Shown: piece by piece, positions 1 to 7,584 of the stretch
Layout of the letters: each line of letters opens with the position of its first letter
How positions within the stretch are numbered: position 1 is the first letter of the stretch
From: Halieaceae bacterium
GTDB lineage: Bacteria; Pseudomonadota; Gammaproteobacteria; Pseudomonadales; Halieaceae
DNA length: 8,450 nt
Direction of reading: 5' to 3'
Assembly: GCA_018666055.1 (NCBI GenBank)
Contig: JABJAS010000253.1
Coordinates: 1 to 8,450, forward strand
Translations under genes and position numbers: made by a program
The notes under the pieces: generated by a model
Told to the model about the DNA's origin: nothing
Database searches by the model: none
What the model saw: the letters and a program-made list of their open reading frames with translations, nothing else

Positions 1-43
1 CAATGACTAGCGGCTTCCAATGAGCGCAACGCAAGGCGGCTTG

Positions 44-1237
44 TCAGTCTTCGACAACCTTAAAGTGAATATCAACGCTAGGCAGCCGCTGCAGCAGTGC
101 GTCACCCATGGCGCTGGCAGGCGTCCAGATACCCCCGCCAACACTAAGTGAATCCTCAGCGAGGCAGAGTGCCGCTTGTGCCAACATGCGCGAGGTGGCG
201 CCATAGCCTGGATCGCGCTGCCCCGTTACTTTGACGCGGAGGTGATCGGAGCCATCACTGCCATGGGTCCAGAACTCAAAAAATCCATTTTCACGCTTGC
301 TTTCATTGGGTCCTTCACCCGGATCGGGCAGTATTTTTTTGAGCAAAGCGCGGGTGGGCGCAAAAAAAGTGCCCGCCATGATGGTACCTAAGCCTCCGGC
401 GCTGACTAAGGCTTTGGCGCGGCTGTCACATAACTGCGATTCGTCGTAGCCAAAACGATCACCATAGGGCAAGCCGGCCAGCGCATGAGAACGCCGCACG
501 ACCTTGGTGTTGATGGCGGCCATCACGAAAGGGGCGGTCCAGCTGTCGAAGTCGTCATCCCAAACGACTCCGGTTTGATCCGGCTTGTCGGGCCCTGGTG
601 CAATGCCCGCTGGGTAGAGTGCATAGGGATCCATAATGCGAGCCCGGATAACCGGGTCTTGAGACGCCTGTTCTGCGACCAGCATCAAACTGGCGACGGT
701 GCCGCCACTGACTCCGCCAGACGCCCGGCCCATGCGTCCAGAAACTCGGCTTGCATAGCGTCCAAATCGTTCTTTGAATTGCTGTTGCAGGAAGTACACG
801 GACAAATCAGACGGAATGGAATCAAAGCCACAGCAATGTACCAGTCGGGCACCACTCGCTTTAGCCAGTGGGTCAACTTTGGCATAGACCTCGGCCATCC
901 ACTGCGCCTCGCCGGTCAAGTCGCAATAGTGAGTGCCCTCGCGAGCGCAGGTCTCTAACAGGAGAGAGCCATGCCGCGCATACGGCCCCACGGTGCTGAT
1001 AACCACCTTTGCTTGTAACGCCATCGCTTTGAGCTGGTCGGCGTCGTCACTGTCGGCAATGAGAATCGGGAGGTCTGGCGTGCCAAGATCACGTCGACAG
1101 CGTTCTAGCTTTTGCTGATTGCGGCCTGCAATGGCCCAACGAAGTTCTGTGTGAGCAGAGGCAAGATACTCCGCCACCAGTTGCCCGGTAAAGCCAGACG
1201 CGCCATAGAGCACGATGTCGAATGGACGTTCAGTCAT
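44..1237 (-). CDS. Saccharopine dehydrogenase-like NAD(P)-dependent oxidoreductase (trans-acting enoyl reductase type)
   Basis: This is a 397-residue soluble oxidoreductase. It opens with a Rossmann nucleotide-binding segment, YGASGFTG at residues 11-18, followed by AGR at 37-39, where such folds contact the cofactor. STVGPYARHG (81-90), CDLTGE (105-110) and CGFDSIPSDL (136-145) are family landmarks. From memory, this pattern and the length match the mycobacterial trans-acting enoyl reductase family (Rv2953-like, about 420 residues), which reduces double bonds in polyketide-type lipids. It also matches the many uncharacterised saccharopine dehydrogenase family proteins of bacteria. True lysine-pathway saccharopine dehydrogenase is unlikely given the motifs. 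I chose the ATG at 1237 because the Rossmann strand follows at once and GGAAG lies 7 bases upstream; the frame remains open 28 codons further, but that extension has no family resemblance. The gene diverges from the efflux operon. The family call is firm; the substrate is unknown, and a lipid or fatty-acyl substrate is only inferred. Confidence 0.88.
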   Translation of the reverse strand: MTERPFDIVLYGASGFTGQLVAEYLASAHTELRWAIAGRNQQKLERCRRDLGTPDLPILIADSDDADQLKAMALQAKVVISTVGPYARHGSLLLETCAREGTHYCDLTGEAQWMAEVYAKVDPLAKASGARLVHCCGFDSIPSDLSVYFLQQQFKERFGRYASRVSGRMGRASGGVSGGTVASLMLVAEQASQDPVIRARIMDPYALYPAGIAPGPDKPDQTGVVWDDDFDSWTAPFVMAAINTKVVRRSHALAGLPYGDRFGYDESQLCDSRAKALVSAGGLGTIMAGTFFAPTRALLKKILPDPGEGPNESKRENGFFEFWTHGSDGSDHLRVKVTGQRDPGYGATSRMLAQAALCLAEDSLSVGGGIWTPASAMGDALLQRLPSVDIHFKVVED

Positions 1238-1244
1238 ATTGCCG

Positions 1245-1249
1245 CTTCC
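1245..1249 (-). promoter_or_regulatory. Ribosome binding site of the oxidoreductase
   Basis: On the minus strand GGAAG lies 7 bases before the ATG at 1237. It decides between this start and the longer open frame that reaches 1321. Confidence 0.55.
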
Positions 1250-1415
1250 GCAAAATATCGACCTCAAGGGTAGCAAGTCTGCTCTATCATCTGACCGACA
1301 CAATCTGGTACTTATTTGCACAACCCTTTGGTTTGACGTTGGGGCATCACCCGTTCACGAAAGCGGGCAGCTTTGCCGTTGGAAAAGGCTCGCGTTTCCG
1401 CAGATTAATGAGATC

Positions 1416-1453
1416 AATTGCGACATTTCCCCATAGAGTGCGGGGGAATTGCG
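1416..1453. repeat. Direct AATTGCG repeats bracketing a TTCCCC/GGGGAA inverted repeat; possible operator
   Basis: AATTGCG occurs at 1416-1422 and again at 1447-1453, exactly 31 bases apart, or about three helical turns. Between and overlapping them, TTCCCC (1427-1432) and GGGGAA (1443-1448) form a 6-bp inverted repeat with a 10-base spacer. This is seen directly. A role as a binding site controlling the efflux operon or the divergent gene is inferred from its place in the gap, about 180 bases before the adaptor start. No regulator gene lies in the window. Confidence 0.35.
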
Positions 1454-1617
1454 CAGTATCATTCTTGAGGCTTTAGCTCATCGCTTTGACGCTGTTACTG
1501 AAACACGGCGGCAATCGGCTCGAAGATGTCGGGTGGTCTTTGTGGAGAAAGGGTTGGAGCAATAAACGATTATCATCATGGAAGGTGGCAGGTCTGCGAG
1601 AGAGACTTGATGGATTT

Positions 1618-1624
1618 AGGAAGA
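1618..1624 (+). promoter_or_regulatory. Ribosome binding site of the membrane fusion protein
   Basis: AGGAAGA lies 5 bases before the ATG at 1630. It is a good Shine-Dalgarno match and supports this start over the upstream in-frame TTG at 1486. Confidence 0.7.
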
Positions 1625-1629
1625 TCATC

Positions 1630-2838
1630 ATGATTGAGTTATTACGGCGTATCGCCTGGCCCGCTGGCGTGGGTTTAGCGGGCATTGCGGTCTATGCCGT
1701 CTTGCACGTGACCAAGCCGAGTCCGGCTCCCAGTATCGAGCCACCCCAAGCCGCACGCGTGGTTGTCGTGCCGGCCATTCGGACAACCACTCGTCCTACC
1801 GTGGTGGCGTATGGCGAAGTCAGGCCCAGTGTTCGAACGCAATTAGTGGCGCAGGTGGGTGGAAGAATAACGGACATTGCCCCTGCGTTTATTGAAGGCG
1901 GTCGCTTTTCACCCGGCGAGGTATTGTTGACCATTGAGGCCACGGATTATCGGGCTGCAGTCGATGAGCGGCGCGCCCGCGTTGCTGCGGCGAGGGTGGA
2001 TCTTGAGCAGGCTCTGGCCGATGCCGATGTCGCCCGAAAACAACTCGCTGGACAGGCAAACCCCTCACCGTTAGCACTAAAAAAACCCCAGGTAGCGCGC
2101 GCTAAGGCGGCACTCAAGGCCTCAGAGACGGCGCTTTCCTTGGCGGAGACCAATCTTGAGCGCACTCGGTTGAGCTTGCCTTTTACGGGTCGAGTCGAGA
2201 GCCAATCAGCAGACCTCGGGCAGTACGTGAACCCCGGTAAAGTCCTCGGCACGATGTTTGGCACCGATAGGGCAGAGGTGCGCCTCGCCCTGACGCATAA
2301 TCAGCTGTCAGCGCTGGGCGTGCCGATCGGTTTTCACGGTGGTGCGGAGGGCGGCTTGCCCACCACGCTGTCGGCGACAATGGGCGGGACGCAGCATCGC
2401 TGGCGAGGGCATCTGAATCGACTCGATGCGGCGATCGATCCAGCCACTCGGACGATCTACGGCACGGTCAGTATAGATAACCCTTATGGGGCGGATAATC
2501 GCGCGAGCGCTATGCCACTGGCGGTGGGGCTTTACGTTGATGCAGAAATAGAAGGTCGCCCCTTTGTCGACACCGTGCAAATTGTGGCGGAGGGGCTTCG
2601 CGCCGGCAACGAGGTGTATGTATTGAACAAAGAGGGTCTGCTCGAGGTTAGGCAGATCGATGTCATTCACCGCAATCGAGACATCATTATGGTGGGGTCC
2701 GGCATCGAGGCGGGCGATCAAATCGTCGTCTCGGCCATTCGTAATCCGATGAGCGGCATGCGACTAGAAGCGATTCAGGCGGGGGGTGTTTCAGACGCGA
2801 TAACGGACCGCCAGCTCGACGACGATAACGAAGTCTGA
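1630..2838 (+). CDS. Efflux RND transporter periplasmic adaptor (membrane fusion protein, HlyD/AcrA type)
   Basis: This 402-residue adaptor should link the inner-membrane RND pump encoded next to it with an outer membrane channel. Residues 8-26 are one hydrophobic anchor segment; I see no lipobox, so it is probably membrane-anchored rather than a lipoprotein. The first half of the biotinyl-lipoyl-like domain is near 70-105 (VAQVGGRITDIAP, then GEVLLTIEATDY). An alanine- and arginine-rich helical hairpin, probably coiled coil, covers about 106-178. The second lipoyl half follows at 180-212 (LPFTGRVE, then DLGQYVNPG). A beta-barrel region follows (LNRLDAAIDPATRTIYGTV), and then a membrane-proximal domain near 320-395. 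The length is normal for the family. An in-frame TTG at 1486 would add 48 residues, but that part is not hydrophobic and would bury the anchor, so I reject it. It is the first gene of a two-gene operon. The transported compound cannot be read from the sequence. Confidence 0.93.
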   Translation: MIELLRRIAWPAGVGLAGIAVYAVLHVTKPSPAPSIEPPQAARVVVVPAIRTTTRPTVVAYGEVRPSVRTQLVAQVGGRITDIAPAFIEGGRFSPGEVLLTIEATDYRAAVDERRARVAAARVDLEQALADADVARKQLAGQANPSPLALKKPQVARAKAALKASETALSLAETNLERTRLSLPFTGRVESQSADLGQYVNPGKVLGTMFGTDRAEVRLALTHNQLSALGVPIGFHGGAEGGLPTTLSATMGGTQHRWRGHLNRLDAAIDPATRTIYGTVSIDNPYGADNRASAMPLAVGLYVDAEIEGRPFVDTVQIVAEGLRAGNEVYVLNKEGLLEVRQIDVIHRNRDIIMVGSGIEAGDQIVVSAIRNPMSGMRLEAIQAGGVSDAITDRQLDDDNEV

Positions 2839-2848
2839 GTTCGCTGAG

Positions 2849-5800
2849 GTGGAAGCATTAATTCGATGGTGGGTCCGCAATCCGGTTGCCGCCAATCTGC
2901 TCATGCTCATTATTATCACTGCGGGATGGTTAGGTCTGCGCGGTATCGAAAAAGAAGCCTTCCCCTCCGTGCAACCCGACATTATCCAGATAGAGATCAT
3001 CTGGCCGGGTGCGTCAGCAAAGGAGGTCGAACAACAGGTTGTTCAGCGGGTTGAGGAGTCATTAAAAAATGTCTCCAATGTCTATCGAGTCAGCTCGGTG
3101 TCTCGAGAGGGTCTCGGTTCTTTGTCGGTTCAAACCTTCCCATCGGTCGCGCTCAATCCGTTTTTAAACGACGTCAAGAACGCGGTTGACTCGATTACTG
3201 CGTTTCCGCGAGATATTGAAAACCCTCGTGTACGACGACTTGAGTGGCGCCAGGAAATGATTCGCGTTGCTCTGGCGGGTGAGGTGGGTGAGAAAGCGCT
3301 GACTCGCCTCGCCAACCAATTGCGTAACGAATTGGCGGGGTTGTCTTACGTCTCTCAAGTTGAGGTCTTTGGTTCGCGTCGTGAGGAGGTCACGATCGAA
3401 TTGTCGGAGCGTGCCCTGCGCAATTTTGGATTGAGTTTTTCAGACGTCGCAACCGCGATTCGCCGTGATTCGATGAACGTATCGGTGGGCGAGGTTCGCA
3501 CAGAGACCGGCGACATCCAGCTGCGGGCCGAAAATTTAGCCGATAACCAAGATGATTTTGAGCAGATTATTATTCGTCAGACTCCTCAGGGCGGTATCGT
3601 AAGAGTCGGCGATGTCGCGACGGTGCTGGATGACTTTGAGCAGAACGAGATCCTCGCCACTTTAAACGGACAACCTGCCGTGTTGTTGCAGGTCATGTCC
3701 ACCGACAACATGCAAGTGGTCAAAGCCAGTGCTGCCGTTAAAGAATGGATAGCAGAAACTCAGCCCAGTCTGCCTACAGGCATCGAGCTTGCGGTCTGGT
3801 TTGATACCGCGGATGTCTATGAAAACCGTATGAATCTCATCGCGGAGTCCTCGATCTTAGGACTGTTGCTGGTCTTCATTATCTTGATCCTAACCCTCGA
3901 ACCCAAAGTGGCGCTGTGGGTGACCGTAGGGATTGGCGTGAGTTTTCTGGGCGCCTTCGCGCTGCTGCCGGCAAATGATGTCTCGCTTAACTTGCTATCG
4001 ACCTTTGCGTTTTTGCTCGTGCTGGGCATCGTTGTTGATGATGCGATTGTGGTGGGGGAAAGCATTCATCACCATGTGCACCAGCGCGGTATTTCGGGAG
4101 AGGATGCGGCGATACAAGGGGCTTTGGCCGTCAGTCGACCTGTGATTTTCGCGGTATTGACCACAATCGTCGCCTTTGCGCCATGGCTGTTTGTGTCAGG
4201 TGTGACGGCGCAATTTACACGTCAGCTCTCTGTCGTGATCTCGTTGGCATTATGCTTCTCGCTAGTAGAGGCCTTTCTTATTTTACCGAGCCATTTACGC
4301 AATATCGATCGCAAGGCGCCGACGGGTAAATGGCGAATCCGTCAAAAGCGCATTGCCGATAGCATCGTTCGGTTTGCTGAGCGATCTTACCGACCTTTTC
4401 TTGAGTGGTGCTTGCAGCGTCGCTACACCACTACGATGGTATTTTTCTCTTTGTTCGTGATTTCTCTGGGCTTATTTACCAGTGGTTGGGTGAAGTTCTT
4501 TTTCTCCCCGCAGGTCGAAACAGAGCAAGTCTTTATCGATGTCACGTTGCCGCCTGGGACGCCCTTCAGTCGTTCCCTTGAGGTGCTGACGCAACTGCAA
4601 GATGCAGAAAAAGCATTGGTCGCTGAACTCAATGCGGACGCCGGAGAGGGCGGAGGCTCTGGTGAACTCATCGAGGGCTGGTATACCCGTGCTCGCCGGG
4701 GCAGTGTCGTGGCCATCATTCAGTTGGTCCCGCCGGGTCAGCGAGACTTAAGCAGCCGCGAGGCGGTGGAGCGATTTGTAGAGTTAGCGGGCGACATTCC
4801 GGATGCAGACGAGGTGAAGGTTCGTTACACCCTCGGCGACAGTGAGTCGAGTATTACCTTCTTATTGCAGCACGATGATCTGCAGACGCTCAACGCAGCG
4901 AGTCGAACCCTGCAGCATCACCTCCGAGAGTACGACAAGGCCTATTACATTCGGGATGATCAGTGGGGCGCGCTGCCAGAGATGCGTTTTAGTTTAAAGC
5001 CCGGAGCCGAAAAGCTCGGCGTGACCTTGGGCGATGTCTCTGCGCAGGTGCGGCAGGCTTTTTATGGCGAAGAGGTACAGCGTCTGCCGCGAGAGCATGG
5101 TGACGTCAGGGTCATGGTCCGCTATCCCAGGGCCGCGCGCGGCACATTGGCGTCCTTTGAGGATTTTCGCATTCGGACGCCCGATGGCAGGCTGATTCCG
5201 CTCTTGTCGGTAGCCGAGGTCGAGGTGGGGCAGGCCACTCGACGGATTACTCGGCGCAATGGCGAGCGGGTGGTGACGGTGAGTGCGACGGTGGAGCCCG
5301 AGTCGCTGAGCGAGATCAATGCGGCTGTGGAGGACAGTTATCTCCCCACGTTACGCGGACAGTATCCCGGATTGCGCGTATTAAAAGGGGGGTCGCAAGA
5401 GGCAGAGGCAGAGTTCTTTGACGAAATCATCGCGCTCTATACGATTGCGCTTTTTGTCATCTATGCGCTAATCGCGGTCGCCTTTCGCTCCTACAGTTTG
5501 CCTATTCTCATTATGACGGCGATGCCTTTCGGTTTTATGGGAGCCGTGTTTGGGCATTTGATTTTCAATCTGCCGATGGCGCTGTTCTCCTACTTTGGCA
5601 TTGGCGCGGCGGCGGGAGTGGTCGTCAACGACAACTTAGTGCTGATCGATTATGTTCGTAAACTAGAACGTGAGGGCCTCCCGTCCCCGAAAGCGATCGT
5701 GATGGCGGCAGTGAGCCGCTTCAGGCCTATTTTCTTAACAACGCTCACCACGTTTATCGGTTTGATTCCGATTATGGCAGAGCAGTCCACCAGCGCAGAG

Positions 5801-5959
5801 TTTTTGAAGCCTGCGGTGTTGTCGCTGGCTTTTGGGGTGTTCTTTGCGCTGTTTGTGAGTCTGCTGCTGGTGCCCGCGATGTATCTCATTGGTCATGATT
5901 GGCAAACAATGCTGGTAGCGCGAAAGGCACGAAGCGCCACATCGACTGCCGCCAGCTGA
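2849..5959 (+). CDS. Efflux RND transporter permease subunit (AcrB/MMPL-like inner-membrane pump)
   Basis: This 1036-residue proton-driven pump has the full RND layout. TM1 is near 14-31, with a first periplasmic part to about 330 and TM2-TM6 near 333-480. A basic cytoplasmic linker covers 482-525 and TM7 is near 527-547. The second periplasmic part reaches about 858, and TM8-TM12 lie near 860-1015. The TM4 proton-relay aspartates are present as VVDDAIVVGE, at D397 and D398. In TM10 the lysine expected from AcrB (K940) is replaced by N927 in GVVVNDNLVLID. I recall similar VVVND sequences in other RND pumps of uncharacterised subfamilies, so this probably marks a subgroup rather than damage. 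A glycine-rich stretch (599-604) lies in the second periplasmic part. Translation starts at GTG, 10 bases after the adaptor's TGA and with no clear Shine-Dalgarno, which suggests coupling to upstream translation. No outer membrane channel gene is in the window. Substrate unknown; drug, dye or lipid export are all possible. Confidence 0.95.
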   Translation: MEALIRWWVRNPVAANLLMLIIITAGWLGLRGIEKEAFPSVQPDIIQIEIIWPGASAKEVEQQVVQRVEESLKNVSNVYRVSSVSREGLGSLSVQTFPSVALNPFLNDVKNAVDSITAFPRDIENPRVRRLEWRQEMIRVALAGEVGEKALTRLANQLRNELAGLSYVSQVEVFGSRREEVTIELSERALRNFGLSFSDVATAIRRDSMNVSVGEVRTETGDIQLRAENLADNQDDFEQIIIRQTPQGGIVRVGDVATVLDDFEQNEILATLNGQPAVLLQVMSTDNMQVVKASAAVKEWIAETQPSLPTGIELAVWFDTADVYENRMNLIAESSILGLLLVFIILILTLEPKVALWVTVGIGVSFLGAFALLPANDVSLNLLSTFAFLLVLGIVVDDAIVVGESIHHHVHQRGISGEDAAIQGALAVSRPVIFAVLTTIVAFAPWLFVSGVTAQFTRQLSVVISLALCFSLVEAFLILPSHLRNIDRKAPTGKWRIRQKRIADSIVRFAERSYRPFLEWCLQRRYTTTMVFFSLFVISLGLFTSGWVKFFFSPQVETEQVFIDVTLPPGTPFSRSLEVLTQLQDAEKALVAELNADAGEGGGSGELIEGWYTRARRGSVVAIIQLVPPGQRDLSSREAVERFVELAGDIPDADEVKVRYTLGDSESSITFLLQHDDLQTLNAASRTLQHHLREYDKAYYIRDDQWGALPEMRFSLKPGAEKLGVTLGDVSAQVRQAFYGEEVQRLPREHGDVRVMVRYPRAARGTLASFEDFRIRTPDGRLIPLLSVAEVEVGQATRRITRRNGERVVTVSATVEPESLSEINAAVEDSYLPTLRGQYPGLRVLKGGSQEAEAEFFDEIIALYTIALFVIYALIAVAFRSYSLPILIMTAMPFGFMGAVFGHLIFNLPMALFSYFGIGAAAGVVVNDNLVLIDYVRKLEREGLPSPKAIVMAAVSRFRPIFLTTLTTFIGLIPIMAEQSTSAEFLKPAVLSLAFGVFFALFVSLLLVPAMYLIGHDWQTMLVARKARSATSTAAS

Positions 5960-5999
5960 TTGTTATCGCACGCCATGCATCAATTTCTTCAGCAGCGGC
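5948..5999. repeat. Imperfect inverted repeat across the convergent 3' ends of the pump and peptide transporter genes
   Basis: GCCGC-CA-GCTGA (5948-5959) faces TCAGC-A-GCGGC (5989-5999). The ten base pairs are interrupted only by a 2-by-1 internal loop. TTG at 5960-5962 can also pair with CAA at 5981-5983 at the top of the stem. The repeat includes the pump's TGA stop and the peptide transporter's last codons and stop. There is no T-run on either side, so it is not a standard intrinsic terminator. With only 3 bp between the genes, any termination signal must overlap coding sequence, and this is the best candidate. It could also act as an mRNA 3'-end stabiliser. Confidence 0.35.
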
Positions 6000-7504
6000 G
6001 AGAGAACCAATAGCACCGCGCCACCGGTAAGACCAATCACTAAGAGCTGACTGAAGAGTTCGGTGTAGCCGGCCAGTGCGTTAGCGCTGTCTGTGAGTGT
6101 TGTACTGGCGGGGCGTGCTGCGATCGTGGCAATTTGCGCGGCAACATACGACGAATAGGCCGAGGCAAGAAACCAAGTGCCCATCATGACCCCCACCACC
6201 GAGGGGACGGCGAGCTTGGTCACTGCAGAGAGACCCACTGGGCTTAAACAGAGTTCTCCAGTGGTATGCAGCAAGTAGGCGCAAATTAACCACCACGCCG
6301 ATACCATGCCAGCTTCATTGGGGAACTGCGCGCCATAGACCAGCGCACCAAAGCCCAGACCAGCCTGCGCAATGCCGAGGGAGAACTTAACTGGCGTGCT
6401 GGGCTCGAGTCCGCGCTTGCCGAGACGCGTCCAGAGCAGCGCGAACACGGGGGCCAATGAAAAGATGAAGAAAGAATTGGCTGCGCCAAATTGTGCGGCC
6501 GTGAGCGAGACGCCGAACAGCGATTTGTCGGTCACCCTATCGGCATACAGCGTCATCGAACCAGCAGCTTGCTCGAACAGTGCCCAAAAGATCACGGTTG
6601 ATAACGTCAGCACAATGAGCACAAACATCCGCTCGCGTTCGACCTTATTGCATCGAGCAAACAGGAACCATGCTAGGCCGACCAGCACAGCGAGTGACAT
6701 GACATCGAGCAAGGTCCCCACCGTATCGGTGAGCTGAACCAGCTGCCAAATCACCGCGACCATAACAAAGCTGCCCAAGTAAATGGCACGCTCCAACGTC
6801 AGACCGGGAATGCCTAATGGTTGTCTGAGTCGGGCCGGGTCTCTGGGTTCACCATGGCCCAGTAAATAGGGCTGTCCCCACTGAAAGAAAATCAGGCCGA
6901 TCAGCATGCCGACTCCGGCGGCGCCAAAGCCCCAGCCCCAGCCATAGACTTCGCCCAGCCATCCGCAGAGCAGCGTCGCCGCAAACGCGCCAATATTGAT
7001 ACCCATATAAAAGATGGTAAAGCCGGCATCTCGCCTGGCATCGCCCTCGGCGTAAAGCTTGCCAACAACGGTGGATATATTGGGTTTGAGAAAGCCAACT
7101 CCCACTACAATGAGCGCGAGTGACAGATAAAAAATCGATAGCGCTCCATCGTCTCGCACAATGCCATCGGCGGTTTGCCGAGCGGCGTCTCCTTCCACAG
7201 CCATACCAAGATGCCCTAACACGAGTAAGGCCCCACCGAAGGTCACTGCTTTTCTCATGCCGATAAATCGATCGGCAATGAGCCCACCTAAAACCGGCAT
7301 GGCATACACCAGCGACGCATAACTTCCCAGCACGCCCAGACCGGCGGCGTCTGAAAATAAGTGGTACTTAGTCAAATACAGTAACAGCAAATATTTCATG
7401 CCATAAAAGGAGAAGCGCTCCCATAACTCTGTGGCGAAACAGATGTAGAGGCCTTTAGGATGACCCCAAAGATCGTCAGATTGGGAGGAGGTTGTCGTGC
7501 TCAT
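5963..7504 (-). CDS. Proton-dependent oligopeptide transporter (POT/PTR2 family, peptide MFS transporter)
   Basis: This 513-residue inner-membrane protein should import di- and tripeptides with protons. The main POT signatures are present. They are the TM1 motif ELWERFSFYG (26-35), carrying E26, E29 and R30; LKPNIS, with the conserved TM4 lysine at K140; and FYMGINIG (165-172), the second PTR2 signature. In TM7, FWALFEQAAGS has the conserved E311. In TM10, GELCLSPVGLSAVTKLA has E417, the acidic residue that contacts the peptide amino end in studied members. The hydrophobic pattern fits the 14-helix bacterial form, and the length is normal. The start is supported by AAGG at 7514-7517 on the minus strand, 9 bases before ATG. 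The gene lies downstream of dusC in the same direction but 102 bp away, so it may have its own promoter. It converges on the pump gene. The family is certain; the exact peptide range is not. Confidence 0.95.
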   Translation of the reverse strand: MSTTTSSQSDDLWGHPKGLYICFATELWERFSFYGMKYLLLLYLTKYHLFSDAAGLGVLGSYASLVYAMPVLGGLIADRFIGMRKAVTFGGALLVLGHLGMAVEGDAARQTADGIVRDDGALSIFYLSLALIVVGVGFLKPNISTVVGKLYAEGDARRDAGFTIFYMGINIGAFAATLLCGWLGEVYGWGWGFGAAGVGMLIGLIFFQWGQPYLLGHGEPRDPARLRQPLGIPGLTLERAIYLGSFVMVAVIWQLVQLTDTVGTLLDVMSLAVLVGLAWFLFARCNKVERERMFVLIVLTLSTVIFWALFEQAAGSMTLYADRVTDKSLFGVSLTAAQFGAANSFFIFSLAPVFALLWTRLGKRGLEPSTPVKFSLGIAQAGLGFGALVYGAQFPNEAGMVSAWWLICAYLLHTTGELCLSPVGLSAVTKLAVPSVVGVMMGTWFLASAYSSYVAAQIATIAARPASTTLTDSANALAGYTELFSQLLVIGLTGGAVLLVLSPLLKKLMHGVR

Positions 7505-7513
7505 AGTCTGATG

Positions 7514-7517
7514 CCTT
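7514..7517 (-). promoter_or_regulatory. Weak ribosome binding site of the peptide transporter
   Basis: AAGG on the minus strand is 9 bases from the ATG at 7504. It is short but well enough placed to fit the start, whose protein N-terminus also suits the family. Confidence 0.4.
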
Positions 7518-7556
7518 GCTGTACGGGGTTTTGCTGGATGCGGTGTAGCCTTGCAT

Positions 7557-7580
7557 CGGAGTCGACAGATGTCGAGTCCG
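7557..7580. repeat. Hairpin-forming inverted repeat between dusC and the peptide transporter gene
   Basis: CGGAGTCGAC (7557-7566) and GTCGAGTCCG (7571-7580) pair over nine of ten positions around a 4-base loop, with one internal G-G (or C-C) mismatch. On the plus strand it is followed by TTTT (7581-7584), but no plus-strand gene precedes it. On the minus strand, where both neighbours are transcribed, there is no T-run. It could be an operator upstream of the peptide transporter, or a weak or Rho-aided termination structure after dusC. Confidence 0.35.
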
Positions 7581-7584
7581 TTTT

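Larger units (their letters stand above)
1238..1629. other. Divergent intergenic region, no convincing gene
   Basis: This 392-bp gap lies between the oxidoreductase start and the membrane fusion protein start, so promoters for both directions should be here. Short open frames cross it on both strands, but none has a recognisable protein sequence or a good start. TTGACG occurs at 1333 and 1486 on the plus strand, but neither has a good -10 hexamer at normal spacing, so I call no promoter. The most structured part is the repeat cluster at 1416-1453. The unusual length for a divergent gap would allow a long 5' leader or several operator sites. Confidence 0.7.

Noticed and set aside
334..368. T7 run (334-340) and A7 run (362-368) inside the oxidoreductase gene, possible slippage sites or a hidden frameshift
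   Set aside because: The frame is intact through both, and the protein on each side fits the family; the runs encode ordinary Lys-Lys and Phe-Phe codons.
485..958. 157-codon plus-strand open frame opposite the oxidoreductase gene
   Set aside because: It lies wholly antisense to a well-supported gene and has no domain or start signal of its own; it is a shadow frame.
1238..1321. Longer oxidoreductase N-terminus of 28 extra residues
   Set aside because: The ATG at 1237 has GGAAG 7 bases upstream and leads straight into the Rossmann strand; the extension is cysteine- and arginine-rich with no sign of a targeting signal.
1439..1453. Possible sigma-54 promoter (G-rich stretch followed by TTGC)
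   Set aside because: The GG element is not at the required distance from the GC of TTGC; the resemblance is only the G-run.
1215..1476. Small open frames in the divergent gap (73 and 84 codons, plus strand)
   Set aside because: They overlap the oxidoreductase start, lack good ribosome binding sites and show no recognisable protein features.
1333..1514. TTGACG at 1333 and 1486 as -35 boxes
   Set aside because: No acceptable -10 hexamer is found 16 to 18 bases downstream of either.
1486..1629. Longer membrane fusion protein from a TTG start, adding 48 residues
   Set aside because: The added part is not hydrophobic and has no family resemblance; the ATG at 1630 has AGGAAGA at good spacing and is followed directly by the membrane anchor.
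7557..7584. Intrinsic terminator on the plus strand (hairpin followed by TTTT)
   Set aside because: Only four T residues follow, the stem has a mismatch, and no plus-strand gene lies upstream to be terminated.
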